A stretch of DNA of 13,662 nucleotides. Source: Prevotellaceae bacterium. GTDB taxonomy: Bacteria; Bacteroidota; Bacteroidia; Bacteroidales; Paludibacteraceae. The translations under genes and the position numbers were made by a program. This document shows, piece after piece, positions 6,846 to 13,480 of the stretch (positions are counted from its first letter, which is position 1; the number at the start of each line of letters is the position of its first letter). Below the pieces are notes generated by a model that was not told the DNA's origin, ran no database searches, and saw only the letters and a program-made list of their open reading frames with translations. The DNA is taken from the NCBI GenBank assembly GCA_031290375.1, contig JAITNR010000022.1, positions 1 to 13,662 of the forward strand, written 5' to 3'.

Positions 6846-9659
6846 ATGATGGACAAACTATTTCTTATTGATGCTTATGCGTTGATTTACAGGTCATATT
6901 ATGCATTTTTGAAAAATCCAAGAGTAAATTCAAAAGGACTGAATACTTCGGCAGTTTTTGGTTTTGTAAATACGCTCGAAGATGTGCTAAAACGTGAAAA
7001 TCCTACTCACATAGCCGTTGCGTTTGACCCTGCCGGCAAAACTTTCAGGCACGAGGCATTTGAGCAATACAAGGCTCAACGGTTACAAACTCCGGAGGAT
7101 ATTAAAAAAGCAATACCTATTATCAAGCAAATTATTGAGGCTTACGGAATTACGATGTTTGAAGTGGAAGGCTACGAAGCTGACGATGTGATTGGAACTT
7201 TGGCTAAAATTGCTCAAAATCATGACTTTGATGTCTATATGATGACACCCGACAAGGATTATGCTCAAATTGTTGATACTCATATATTTCAGTATAAACC
7301 AAGATTTGGCTCAACAGGATTTGACACTTTGGGGGTTGAGCAAATAAAGCAGAGATACGAAATCGACAATCCTCTACAAATGATTGATTTACTTGGACTT
7401 ATGGGCGATGCTTCCGACAACATACCCGGTTGCCCCGGCGTTGGCGACAAAACAGCCACCAAACTGCTCAAAGAGTTCGGTTCAATAGAAAATCTGCTGG
7501 AAAATACGGACAAATTGAAAGGCACATTAAAACAGAAAGTCGAAGAAAACAGAGAACAAATTGTGTTTTCAAAATTTCTTGCCACCATCAAAACCGATGT
7601 GCCACTTGAATTTGACAAAAATAAATTACTGCGTCAAAACCTTGATTTAGAGAAGATTAAAGAAATTTTTACCGAACTCGAATTTAGAACTCTGCTTGCA
7701 AAAGTTTTGCCCAATCAAAGTTTTGAGCAACCAAAAGCCATTCCAAATCCAAGCCCACAGCAACAGTCGCTTTTTGGCGATGAGGAGCCTGAATATCAAA
7801 CAAATATTCAACAAAATGGTTTTGAAGAAATTCACAAAAAATATTCTTCAAATAATATTCAAAATACTGAACATCAATATTTTATTGCACAAACGGAACA
7901 GGAAATAGACAATTTGATTAAGGTTTTGGAAAAACAAAACTCATTCTGTTTTGACACAGAAACCACCTCTTTAAATACCTTTGAGGCTCAATTGGTTGGT
8001 CTCTCATTTTGCTGTGAGCCGCACAAGGCGTATTATGTACCTGTCCCTGAAGATCAGTCTGTTGCAGAGGATATTGTGACAAGATTCAAGCCAATTTTTG
8101 CAGACAAAAATATCTTGAAAATTGGACAAAATATTAAATACGATATGCTTGTTTTAGCAAATTACGGTGTAGAAATTGGCGGACAAATGTTTGACACAAT
8201 GATTGCTCACTATCTTCTGCAACCTGAACTAAGACACAATATGGATTATTTAGCAGAGATTTTACTTGATTATCAGACAATTCACTATAAAGAAATTGTA
8301 GGGGCAAATGGCAAAAATCAACTTTCAATCCGTCAGGTTGACATAAGAAAAGTTGCCAACTACGCTGCTGAAGATGCGGATATTACCTTAAGGCTCAAAG
8401 AGTTATTAGAAAAGCAACTCAAAGAACAAAATCTCGAAAACCTTTTTTATGAAATCGAAATGCCTTTGGTCAAAGTGCTTTTCAGAATGGAAATGAACGG
8501 AATGCTAATTGACGATTTCGCTCTCGCCAAAAGTTCCGAAATACTTAACAATCAATTAATTCAAATCGAAAGAAAAATTTATGAACTCGCTGGAGCTCGC
8601 ATAAACATTTCTTCCCCAAAACAGATTGGCGAACTGCTTTTTGACAAACTCAGAATTGTTGGAAAAGCCAGAAAAACCAAAACAGGTCAATACGTTACCG
8701 ATGAGGAAACGCTTGAATATCTGAAAGACAGGCATCCAATTGTAAAATTGATTTTGGAGTATCGAGGCTTAAAAAAATTGCTAAGCACCTACACAGAAGC
8801 ACTGCCAAAGTTGATTGAAGCCAAAACGGGAAAGGTGCATACCTCTTTTAATCAGACTGTTGCCTCAACAGGACGACTAAGTTCGTCAAATCCGAATTTG
8901 CAGAACATTCCCGTCAGGGACGAACAGGGAAGGGAAATTCGCAAGGCATTTATCGCACAAGATGGCTGCGTATTGATTTCGGCGGACTATTCGCAGATAG
9001 AACTCAGAATTATGGCTCACCTTAGTGGTGATAGAAATATGGTAGCGGCGTTCCTGTCGGGGCAAGACATACATGCAGCAACAGCGGCTAAAATTTTTAA
9101 CGTACCCATATCTGAGGTTACTTCGGATATGAGACGCAAGGCAAAAACTGCAAATTTCGGTATAATCTACGGAATTTCAGCATTCGGACTGTCGGAGCGA
9201 CTTGGCATCCCCCGTTATGAGGCTAAAGACTTGATTGACGGATATTTTGTATCGTTTCCAGATGTAAAAACCTATATAGAAAAAGTTATAAAAAATGCAC
9301 AGGATACTGGCTTTGTGCAAACAATTCTGGGCAGAAAACGCCACCTTGCGGACATCAACTCCCGCAATGCAAACGTACGCGGCTTTGCCGAAAGAAACGC
9401 CGTCAATGCCCCCATTCAAGGCACTGCGGCAGACATTATTAAAATTGCAATGATAAAAATTGATGATGAACTTGCAAACTTGAATCTGAAAACAGAAATG
9501 ATACTTCAAGTACACGATGAATTGATTTTTAACGTGCCAAACAACGAACTCGAAATAATTAAACCGATAATAATCAATGCAATGCAGAATGCTGCCAAAC
9601 TTGATGTCCCACTAATTGTAGATGCAGGTACGGGGCAAAACTGGTTAGAGGCACACTGA
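6846..9659 (+). CDS. polA: DNA polymerase I with intact proofreading domain
   Basis: The 937-residue protein has three domains. First is a 5'-3' exonuclease (about 1-300: LIDAYALIYRSYYAF, YEADDVIG, then GDASDNIPG with Asp188 and Asp191 and a helix-hairpin-helix GVGDKTATKLL). Second is a 3'-5' exonuclease (about 345-530) with FDTETTSLN (Asp370, Glu372), IGQNIKYDML and a YAAEDAD motif, so the DEDDy set is complete and proofreading should work. Third is the polymerase domain (about 560-937) with STGRLSSSNPNLQNIP, ADYSQIELR (Asp714), the O-helix RRKAKTANFGIIYGISAFG and QVHDELIF (Asp891). It fills gaps and removes RNA primers in repair and lagging-strand synthesis. Length is close to E. coli's 928. 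Two ATGs stand in tandem (6846, 6849); either could be used. It appears to be a single-gene unit with its own promoter. Confidence 0.98.
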   Translation: MMDKLFLIDAYALIYRSYYAFLKNPRVNSKGLNTSAVFGFVNTLEDVLKRENPTHIAVAFDPAGKTFRHEAFEQYKAQRLQTPEDIKKAIPIIKQIIEAYGITMFEVEGYEADDVIGTLAKIAQNHDFDVYMMTPDKDYAQIVDTHIFQYKPRFGSTGFDTLGVEQIKQRYEIDNPLQMIDLLGLMGDASDNIPGCPGVGDKTATKLLKEFGSIENLLENTDKLKGTLKQKVEENREQIVFSKFLATIKTDVPLEFDKNKLLRQNLDLEKIKEIFTELEFRTLLAKVLPNQSFEQPKAIPNPSPQQQSLFGDEEPEYQTNIQQNGFEEIHKKYSSNNIQNTEHQYFIAQTEQEIDNLIKVLEKQNSFCFDTETTSLNTFEAQLVGLSFCCEPHKAYYVPVPEDQSVAEDIVTRFKPIFADKNILKIGQNIKYDMLVLANYGVEIGGQMFDTMIAHYLLQPELRHNMDYLAEILLDYQTIHYKEIVGANGKNQLSIRQVDIRKVANYAAEDADITLRLKELLEKQLKEQNLENLFYEIEMPLVKVLFRMEMNGMLIDDFALAKSSEILNNQLIQIERKIYELAGARINISSPKQIGELLFDKLRIVGKARKTKTGQYVTDEETLEYLKDRHPIVKLILEYRGLKKLLSTYTEALPKLIEAKTGKVHTSFNQTVASTGRLSSSNPNLQNIPVRDEQGREIRKAFIAQDGCVLISADYSQIELRIMAHLSGDRNMVAAFLSGQDIHAATAAKIFNVPISEVTSDMRRKAKTANFGIIYGISAFGLSERLGIPRYEAKDLIDGYFVSFPDVKTYIEKVIKNAQDTGFVQTILGRKRHLADINSRNANVRGFAERNAVNAPIQGTAADIIKIAMIKIDDELANLNLKTEMILQVHDELIFNVPNNELEIIKPIIINAMQNAAKLDVPLIVDAGTGQNWLEAH

Positions 9660-9666
9660 TTTTAAC

Positions 9667-9828
9667 GAGGCTGTCTTAAAAGCATACTGACGACATGAAT
9701 TTAACAGATTTTCGCTGATTTACAAGAATTTTATTTTTTCAAATCACATAATAATCAATAATATAAAAAACTCTGTCAATCCGTTTAATCGCGTTATCCG
9801 TATGCTAAAAAACTTTTGAGACACTCTC
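9667..9828. repeat. MITE-like 162-bp element with inverted ends
   Basis: The left end GAGGCTGTCTTAAAAG, with CATAC at 9683-9687, is mirrored at the right end by GTATGC (9800-9805), then AACTTTTGAGACACTCTC (9811-9828). The ends are imperfect inverted repeats of about 25 bases and resemble insertion-sequence ends (GAG..TGTCTCAAAAG type). The interior has no open frame of note. Interior wording such as AATCCGTTTAATCGCG recalls dispersed repeats common in Bacteroidota. No clear target duplication is visible. It is probably a non-autonomous mobile repeat or an IS remnant. Confidence 0.6.
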
Positions 9829-9840
9829 ACAAATAACTGT

Positions 9841-9874
9841 TTTGAAATTTATTCAATAATTATTCTTAATTTTG
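9841..9874 (+). promoter_or_regulatory. Promoter for the structured RNA / HTH transcript
   Basis: TTTG (9841-9844) and TAATTTTG (9867-9874) match the -33 and -7 elements with 22 bases between, slightly longer than the usual 19-21. Transcription would start near 9881. That gives a leader of about 225 bases before the HTH gene, including the rod-like structure. Confidence 0.5.
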
Positions 9875-9883
9875 CAGATAATT

Positions 9884-9905
9884 TGAAGATGAATTGAAGA
9901 TGAAT
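9884..9905. repeat. 11-bp tandem duplication
   Basis: TGAAGATGAAT occurs twice head to tail (9884-9894, 9895-9905), just after the predicted transcription start. It could be a binding site of a regulator or a chance short duplication. Confidence 0.5.
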
Positions 9906-9954
9906 TTAGTATCATTCTCAAATTGACATATTTTTTTAGCGTTATGACATTCTT

Positions 9955-10065
9955 GCATTTCGAAACTTAGGAAATTTCAGAATCAAGCAGTAGAATAAGT
10001 TAATGCACTCGCTGTGCTGCGGGCTTACTTGTTTGCTTGATTGGTATCCTAAGACCTCGAAATGC
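9955..10065 (+). ncRNA. Predicted rod-like structured RNA or 5' leader of the HTH gene
   Basis: Five nested helices can be traced by eye. GCATTTCGA (9955-9963) pairs with TCGAAATGC (10057-10065), 9 bp. CTTAGGA (9966-9972) pairs with TCCTAAG (10047-10053), 7 bp. AATCAAGCA (9981-9989) pairs with TGCTTGATT (10034-10042), 9 bp. ATAAGT (9995-10000) pairs with ACTTGT (10027-10032), 6 bp with one wobble. GCAC/GTGC (10005-10017) closes the tip. The helices are separated by small asymmetric loops, the look of a folded RNA rather than of a perfect DNA palindrome. A short CGGA/TCCG hairpin follows at 10065-10079, with a TATTTT tail. It ends 41 bases before the HTH ATG, so it may be a free small RNA or a regulatory leader. 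I cannot assign it to a known RNA family; a 6S-type rod is one alternative. Confidence 0.6.
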
Positions 10066-10105
10066 GGAAAGCAAGTCCGTATTTTCTATTGATAAATAAA
10101 CAAAT

Positions 10106-10339
10106 ATGAAACAGAAAAAACAATTTGTTCATATAGGACAAATCATACAAAACTATCTGAAGTCTGACGGGCATTCAGTGTCCTGGCTCGCCAGACAGAT
10201 ACACTGCGAGCGAACAAAAATATATCGTATTTTCAACAGCGAAGTCATTGATACCGGAACACTCAGACGAATATCGGAGGCGTTGAAATACGATTTTTTT
10301 GCCTGTTTATCAAACTCTCTGTCCGAAAATTGCAGGTAA
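10106..10339 (+). CDS. Small helix-turn-helix (XRE/Cro-like) regulator
   Basis: The 77-residue protein is almost wholly one DNA-binding domain: a first helix with IGQIIQNYLKSDGH (about 10-23), a helix with SVSWLARQIHC (24-34), the recognition helix ERTKIYRIFNS (35-45), then IDTGTLRRISEALKYDFFACL (48-68). This helix order fits the lambda-repressor-like fold of XRE proteins. It has no ligand or dimerisation domain, so it probably acts as a simple DNA-binding protein. The start at 10106 is the first ATG and sits after an AT-rich stretch without a Shine-Dalgarno, as is usual in Bacteroidota. Upstream lies a long structured leader, downstream a pair of direct repeats and a lipoprotein gene on the same strand, so it may control itself or that gene. 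Target unknown. Confidence 0.85.
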   Translation: MKQKKQFVHIGQIIQNYLKSDGHSVSWLARQIHCERTKIYRIFNSEVIDTGTLRRISEALKYDFFACLSNSLSENCR

Positions 10340-10355
10340 CACACAAATATGTGTG
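10340..10355. promoter_or_regulatory. Palindrome just after the HTH gene
   Basis: CACACA and TGTGTG flank AATA, a 6-bp inverted repeat starting at the first base after the HTH stop. No T tract follows, so it is a poor terminator. As DNA it could be a dimer-binding site, and it adjoins the direct repeats at 10356-10387. Confidence 0.35.
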
Positions 10356-10387
10356 AAATTAGCAACAATTATATGCAAAATTAGCAA
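10356..10387. promoter_or_regulatory. Direct repeats AAATTAGCAA with 22-bp period, candidate operator
   Basis: AAATTAGCAA occurs at 10356-10365 and again at 10378-10387, exactly 22 bp apart (about two DNA turns, so on the same face). The pair lies between the HTH gene and the promoter of the small lipoprotein gene. This is a natural place for an HTH protein to bind; that link is inference. Confidence 0.4.
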
Positions 10388-10410
10388 TATTTTTCCCCGA
10401 AAAAAATATC

Positions 10411-10438
10411 TTTGTGCAAAAAAAAAGTTGTACCTTCG
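10411..10438 (+). promoter_or_regulatory. Promoter for the small lipoprotein gene
   Basis: TTTG (10411-10414) and TACCTTCG (10431-10438) match the Bacteroidota elements, with one mismatch in the -7 box (TTCG for TTTG) and a short 16-base spacer rich in A. The predicted start is about 40 bases before the ATG at 10486. Confidence 0.5.
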
Positions 10439-10485
10439 CGGTCTAATTAATGTTAATTGTATCAAATTTTAAAAAATTAAAGATT

Positions 10486-10710
10486 ATGGTAAAAAAATTA
10501 GTTGTGGCAGTTGCTTTGGTAGCAACAGTGGGAATGTTTTCGTCTTGTAAAGACAAAGTAGGTTGCTGGAAAGTGTCATCGGTGGGTATGACCGTAGGAT
10601 ATTTCTATGGTACTAAGGCGGATGCGCAAGCAAAGTACAGTAAACTAATGTCTTACAAAAAAGTGGACAAAAGTGAAGCTGACTGCAAAGCAGAGGAAAG
10701 CCTCTTATAG
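10486..10710 (+). CDS. Small lipoprotein of unknown function
   Basis: The 74-residue product has a clear lipoprotein signal: VKK, then LVVAVALVATVGM, then the lipobox FSSC with Cys21. The mature part of about 54 residues has CWKVSSVGMTVGYFYGTKADAQAK (27-50) and a Cys near the end (ADCKAEE). It reads like a compact strand-then-helix domain of the kind found in small Bacteroidota lipoproteins beginning CW(E/K)V. I cannot name it further. I chose the ATG at 10486 because the signal starts there; a TTG- or ATG-initiated longer reading from 10450 would put 12 unlikely residues before it. The residues after Cys21 (KDKVG) do not form a surface-export signal, so it probably faces the periplasm. It has its own promoter and terminator. 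Confidence 0.8.
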   Translation: MVKKLVVAVALVATVGMFSSCKDKVGCWKVSSVGMTVGYFYGTKADAQAKYSKLMSYKKVDKSEADCKAEESLL

Positions 10711-10763
10711 ATCAAAAAATTGATTTTGATTTGATTTAGATCAACCCAAAACTTTTTTTAAGC

Positions 10764-10805
10764 AAACCCTCAACTTGCATAATGGCAGATTGGGGGTTTT
10801 AGTTT
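10764..10805 (+). terminator. Terminator after the small lipoprotein gene
   Basis: AAACCCTCAA (10764-10773) pairs with TTGGGGGTTT (10790-10799) with one G-T wobble, giving a 10-bp stem. A loop of 16 bases separates the arms and TTTAGTTTG follows. It lies 54 bases after the stop. Confidence 0.7.
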
Positions 10806-10851
10806 GCGTAAACAGTAACAATTGTTTGGAGTAATTGAGTATTTGTGTCTT

Positions 10852-11085
10852 TTATCTTTTAAACAGGCGAATTAGTTTATCTCTGTCTTTACAACTGAAA
10901 ACGTAAGTTTTGCTTTGAGTTTCTACTAAAAATCTGTTTTTTGAATCTGTTGCATACATTTCAAACTCTCCAAGTTGTGGATTTTCAAATTTGCCAAGAT
11001 AACCAAACAAGCCACCAGAGCCAAAAGTTCTGATTCCGTTTGCAAAATTGCCCTTCCTAATTTCTCTTAAATGAATATCGTATAT
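10852..11085 (-). pseudogene. Remnant of a PH-like domain membrane protein gene (5' end lost)
   Basis: A 77-codon frame reads IYDIHLREIRKGNFANGIRTFGSGG-type text with GLFGYLGKFENPQLGEFEMYATDSKN, then a tail ending KLIRLFKR and TAA at 10852-10854. I recognise the wording of bacterial PH-like domain proteins (conserved RTFGSGGLFGY, GKF, MYATD) common in Bacteroidota. A TAA stands directly before the first codon (at 11086-11088) and no start codon precedes the conserved part; the only in-frame ATG lies inside the domain. I searched the DNA to 11193 in the other frames and found no continuation. The N-terminal half is therefore gone and this is a decaying fragment. It is too broken to be a working gene in my reading. 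Confidence 0.72.
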
Positions 11086-11105
11086 TTAACCTAAAAAGCA
11101 ACAAA

Positions 11106-11130
11106 ATTGAATTTTCAACTTTCAATTAAT
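11106..11130. repeat. Simple TTTTCAA-type repeat tract
   Basis: ATTGAATTTTCAACTTTCAA and the following TTAAT make short iterated copies of the TTTTCAA motif. Related wording (ATTTTCAATT) recurs at 11914-11923 on the other side of the transferase gene. Such tracts are common in intergenic DNA of Bacteroidota. Function unknown. Confidence 0.4.
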
Positions 11131-11193
11131 ACAGTGCTTCAAAAAAAAAATTAGACCTAAGAAAATGTTTTAGCCATTTTCACAAATAAATAG

Positions 11194-11201
11194 TAACTTT
11201 G
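11194..11201 (+). promoter_or_regulatory. Promoter -7 element for the transferase gene
   Basis: TAACTTTG fits TAnnTTTG exactly. TTTT at 11168-11171 is a weak -33 with a 22-base gap. The predicted start near 11208 leaves a leader of about 27 bases before the ATG at 11235. Confidence 0.6.
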
Positions 11202-11234
11202 TAAAAATAATTTTTTAACTAAACACACAACAAA

Positions 11235-11867
11235 ATGCTGCTAAGTAAGGAAACATTGAAAGACAAAACCTTAATATCTTTTTGGAAGATAGAGGAAACG
11301 CTCGATGAACTGCTTGACAAACTGTGCAGGAAAGATAATTTGCTTGTGCAAATATCGCAATTCGGTAGCGAAAAACGGCGATTAGAATATGTTGCCACTC
11401 GTGTTTTGCTGAAAGAAACACTCGGAGAAGAAAAACTGATAGAACATTATCCTTCAGGAGCACCTTATATTACCGATAATTCATTCAATATCAGCATCGC
11501 ACACACAGGTGAATATGTGGCAATAATACTAAATCCAACAAAAAAAGTAGGTATTGACATCGAAAAAATCGGCGACAGGGCAGTTCGGGTAAAAAATAGA
11601 TTTCTATCACAAAACGAGTTGGATTTTATAGTAAATTCCACCGAAAAAACTCATCTTACACTGATGTGGTGTGCAAAAGAAACTCTTTATAAAATCATAG
11701 ACATAGAGGTGATTGATTTTGTTACGGACTTGAACATAATGCCGTTTTTCCCCTATATCTCAGGCACAATCGAGGCAAAAGAGAATTGCACAAGGTTGAA
11801 AAAAAACTATACGCTAACCTACAGGGTAGAACCCGAAATCTGCTGTTCCTGGACAGTGGAAAATTGA
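11235..11867 (+). CDS. 4'-phosphopantetheinyl transferase superfamily protein
   Basis: The 210-residue protein carries the family signatures: ISIAHTGEYVA with His90, VGIDIEKI with Asp108 and Glu110 (magnesium ligands), and WCAKETLYK with Lys148, Glu149 and Lys153. The spacing follows the consensus GxD..(W/F)(C/S/T/A)xKE. Such enzymes transfer the phosphopantetheine arm of coenzyme A to a serine of a carrier protein (fatty-acid or polyketide/peptide synthesis). The length fits Sfp-like members rather than the short AcpS type, though the N-terminal half is divergent. It starts with ATG at 11235, has its own promoter, and the GGGP synthase follows 72 bp after its TGA stop on the same strand; the two are probably co-transcribed. 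The carrier target cannot be read from the sequence. Confidence 0.93.
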   Translation: MLLSKETLKDKTLISFWKIEETLDELLDKLCRKDNLLVQISQFGSEKRRLEYVATRVLLKETLGEEKLIEHYPSGAPYITDNSFNISIAHTGEYVAIILNPTKKVGIDIEKIGDRAVRVKNRFLSQNELDFIVNSTEKTHLTLMWCAKETLYKIIDIEVIDFVTDLNIMPFFPYISGTIEAKENCTRLKKNYTLTYRVEPEICCSWTVEN

Positions 11868-11923
11868 GGATTAATAATTGGACAACACAGTTGTTGATTG
11901 CGTTTAATTATCCATTTTCAATT
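11862..11923. repeat. Imperfect inverted repeat between transferase and GGGP synthase genes
   Basis: AATTGA (11862-11867) pairs with TCAATT (11918-11923), GGAT (11868-11871) with ATCC (11910-11913) and CAACA (11883-11887) with TGTTG (11892-11896). The structure takes in the transferase stop codon and ends 16 bases before the TTG start of the next gene. It could modulate translation of the second gene or be a small repeat. Confidence 0.45.
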
Positions 11924-11939
11924 AAAACAAAATATAACC

Positions 11940-12683
11940 TTGAACAACAACAGTGATAAAAAGTTTGCAGTTTTGATAGACCCCGAAAAGTGTTACGGGC
12001 AAAGGCTTGAGGCGTTTGTTAAGATGATTGACAGGGCAAAACCCGATTTTGTATTCGTAGGAGGCAGTCAATTGAAACAGTCTGTAGATGAGGCGGTTAC
12101 TACTATCAAGGAAAATACGGATATACGTGTGATACTGTTCCCCGGCAATTCGATGCAAATAAGCGATAAAGCTGATGCAATACTGTTTCTGTCGCTTATT
12201 TCTGGCAGAAATCCCGATTTTTTGACAGGACACCATATAAATTCTGCCAAGATGGTCAAACAGTCAGGCTTGGAAGTGATTCCGACAGGTTATATTTTAG
12301 TGAATGGCGGAAAACACAGTGCAGTGGAAAAAGTGTCAGGCACCAAACCTCTCAGCAACATTGACGAAATAGAAAGTACTGCCATTGCAGGGGAACTGCT
12401 CGGCAACAAACTTATTTACCTCGAAGCAGGCAGCGGGGCAATACAGCCTGTTGACAAAGAGATAATCGGCAGAGTAAAACAAAGTATCACTGTCCCGTTG
12501 ATTGTCGGCGGCGGACTGAAATCCAAAACCGACATTCAAACCGCCCTCAGTGCAGGGGCAAACATAATCGTAGTAGGCAACCACCTCGAAACATACCCGG
12601 AAAAGATTTTTGAGTTTGTGCAGAGCGTAAGGGATTATACCGACAAGTTCAAAGACCAAACACAGGGCAATTTACCAGTCTAA
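11940..12683 (+). CDS. Geranylgeranylglyceryl phosphate synthase (PcrB/GGGPS family), TTG start
   Basis: From TTG 11940 the product is 247 residues. The fold is a TIM barrel: KFAVLIDPEK (8-17, Asp14 as likely metal ligand), FVFVGGSQLK (37-46), a long middle with LFLSLISGRNPDFLTG, YLEAGSGA (160-167), VGGG (189-192) and GN (213-214) as glycerol-1-phosphate and phosphate sites. Members join sn-glycerol-1-phosphate to a polyprenyl diphosphate, the first ether-lipid step of archaea; Bacteroidota carry functional members (group II type). No in-frame ATG occurs before the conserved IDPEK; the upstream frame opens at TTG 11898 after a TGA at 11895. I prefer TTG 11940, which gives 7 residues before the barrel. 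The 3' end overlaps trmD by 12 bases head-on. Family is sure, start is not. Confidence 0.92.
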   Translation: MNNNSDKKFAVLIDPEKCYGQRLEAFVKMIDRAKPDFVFVGGSQLKQSVDEAVTTIKENTDIRVILFPGNSMQISDKADAILFLSLISGRNPDFLTGHHINSAKMVKQSGLEVIPTGYILVNGGKHSAVEKVSGTKPLSNIDEIESTAIAGELLGNKLIYLEAGSGAIQPVDKEIIGRVKQSITVPLIVGGGLKSKTDIQTALSAGANIIVVGNHLETYPEKIFEFVQSVRDYTDKFKDQTQGNLPV

Positions 12684-13352
12684 TAAGTCGGGGCGAAGCC
12701 TTTGGGTTCGCTCCATTGCCTGTTCGTATTCCCACTCTTTTATTTTTCGTTCGTTGCCGCTAAGCAGTATTTCAGGCACTTTCCAGCCGTTATATTCGGC
12801 TGGGCGAGTGTATACGGGAGGGGCAAGCAGACCGTCTTGAAAAGAGTCCGACAGAGCCGACTGTTCATCGCTCATTGCACCGGGCAACAGTCGTACAACA
12901 GCATCGGCAACAATCGCCGCAGGCAGTTCTCCACCCGTAAGAACATAGTCTCCAACAGACAATTCTCTTGTAATCAAATGTTCCCGCACTCGATAATCAA
13001 TGCCCTTGTAGTGCCCGCAAAGGAGTATCAGATTTTCTTTCAACGACAAATTATTTGCGATATTTTGTGTAAATTGCTCGCCATCAGGAGATAAAAAAAT
13101 TATTTCATCGTAATCCCGTTGAGATTTCAACTTGCCAATAGCCAAAAAAATCGGTTCTACCTGCATAACCATTCCAGCGGAAAACCCAAAAGCGTAGTCA
13201 TCAACCTGACGGTGTCGCCTGTCTGTGGAAAAATCTCTCAGGTTATGCACAAAAATTTCTACCAAACCCTTATCTTTTGCCCGCTTAACAATGGAGTTAT
13301 TCAGCGGACTGTCAAGCAGTTCAGGCAAAACGGTTAAAATGTCTATTCTCAT
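12672..13352 (-). CDS. trmD: tRNA (guanine-N1)-methyltransferase
   Basis: The 226-residue protein matches TrmD along its length: MRIDILTVLPELLD, HNLRDFSTDRRHRQVDDYAFG, then the AdoMet-binding trefoil knot ILLCGHYKGIDYRVREH (109-125) and SVGDYVLTGGELPA (132-145), SDSFQDGLL, PPVYTRPAEYNGWKVPEILLSGN and a C-terminal RTQRLRPDL. The enzyme puts a methyl group on N1 of G37, next to the anticodon, and so prevents +1 frameshifts; it is normally essential. The knot, including CGHYKGID, matches what I know of Bacteroidota members. One difference is in the early loop: FGFSAGM (55-61) where related proteins have FGGG/GGFAGM. Its 3' end overlaps the GGGP synthase by 12 bases. Promoter at 13499-13529; leader of about 140 bases. 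Confidence 0.97.
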   Translation of the reverse strand: MRIDILTVLPELLDSPLNNSIVKRAKDKGLVEIFVHNLRDFSTDRRHRQVDDYAFGFSAGMVMQVEPIFLAIGKLKSQRDYDEIIFLSPDGEQFTQNIANNLSLKENLILLCGHYKGIDYRVREHLITRELSVGDYVLTGGELPAAIVADAVVRLLPGAMSDEQSALSDSFQDGLLAPPVYTRPAEYNGWKVPEILLSGNERKIKEWEYEQAMERTQRLRPDLLDW

Positions 13353-13399
13353 TTGAACAGTTAATTTAATTTTTTTTTAAACAATTTACCATAAAAGAG

Positions 13400-13480
13400 C
13401 TAAAAAGCGAATACAAATAAATGATTATTCATACATTTGTAAAGTACTCCATCCATCGTTGATGTTTTAGTTAGATTCAT
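13400..13480 (-). CDS. Possible small leader peptide gene before trmD
   Basis: ATG (13480-13478) opens a 26-codon frame ending in TAG at 13400-13402, starting about 12 bases after the predicted trmD transcription start. The product would be Lys/Thr-rich then Phe/Leu-rich (MNLTKTSTMDGVLYKCMNNH). It could be a leader peptide or a chance frame; nothing else supports it. Confidence 0.25.
   Translation of the reverse strand: MNLTKTSTMDGVLYKCMNNHLFVFAF

Noticed and set aside
9177..9515. 112-codon frame antisense to polA
   Set aside because: It lies inside the conserved polymerase domain, whose + strand reading carries all catalytic motifs, so it is a shadow.
9955..10065. Structured element as an integron attC site
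   Set aside because: The consensus end boxes are not present at the ends of the inverted repeat and no integrase gene is seen.
9955..10079. Structured RNA as a retron or CRISPR-associated RNA
   Set aside because: No reverse transcriptase, cas gene or spaced repeat array is in the window.
10340..10355. CACACA/TGTGTG palindrome as the HTH gene terminator
   Set aside because: The stem is only 6 bp and AT-balanced, and no T tract follows.
10106..10710. HTH gene and small lipoprotein gene as a toxin-antitoxin pair
   Set aside because: The second product has a lipoprotein signal and its own promoter and terminator, and neither protein shows toxin features.
12336..12659. 107-codon frame antisense to the GGGP synthase
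   Set aside because: The + strand reading holds the family motifs; the antisense reading resembles no protein.
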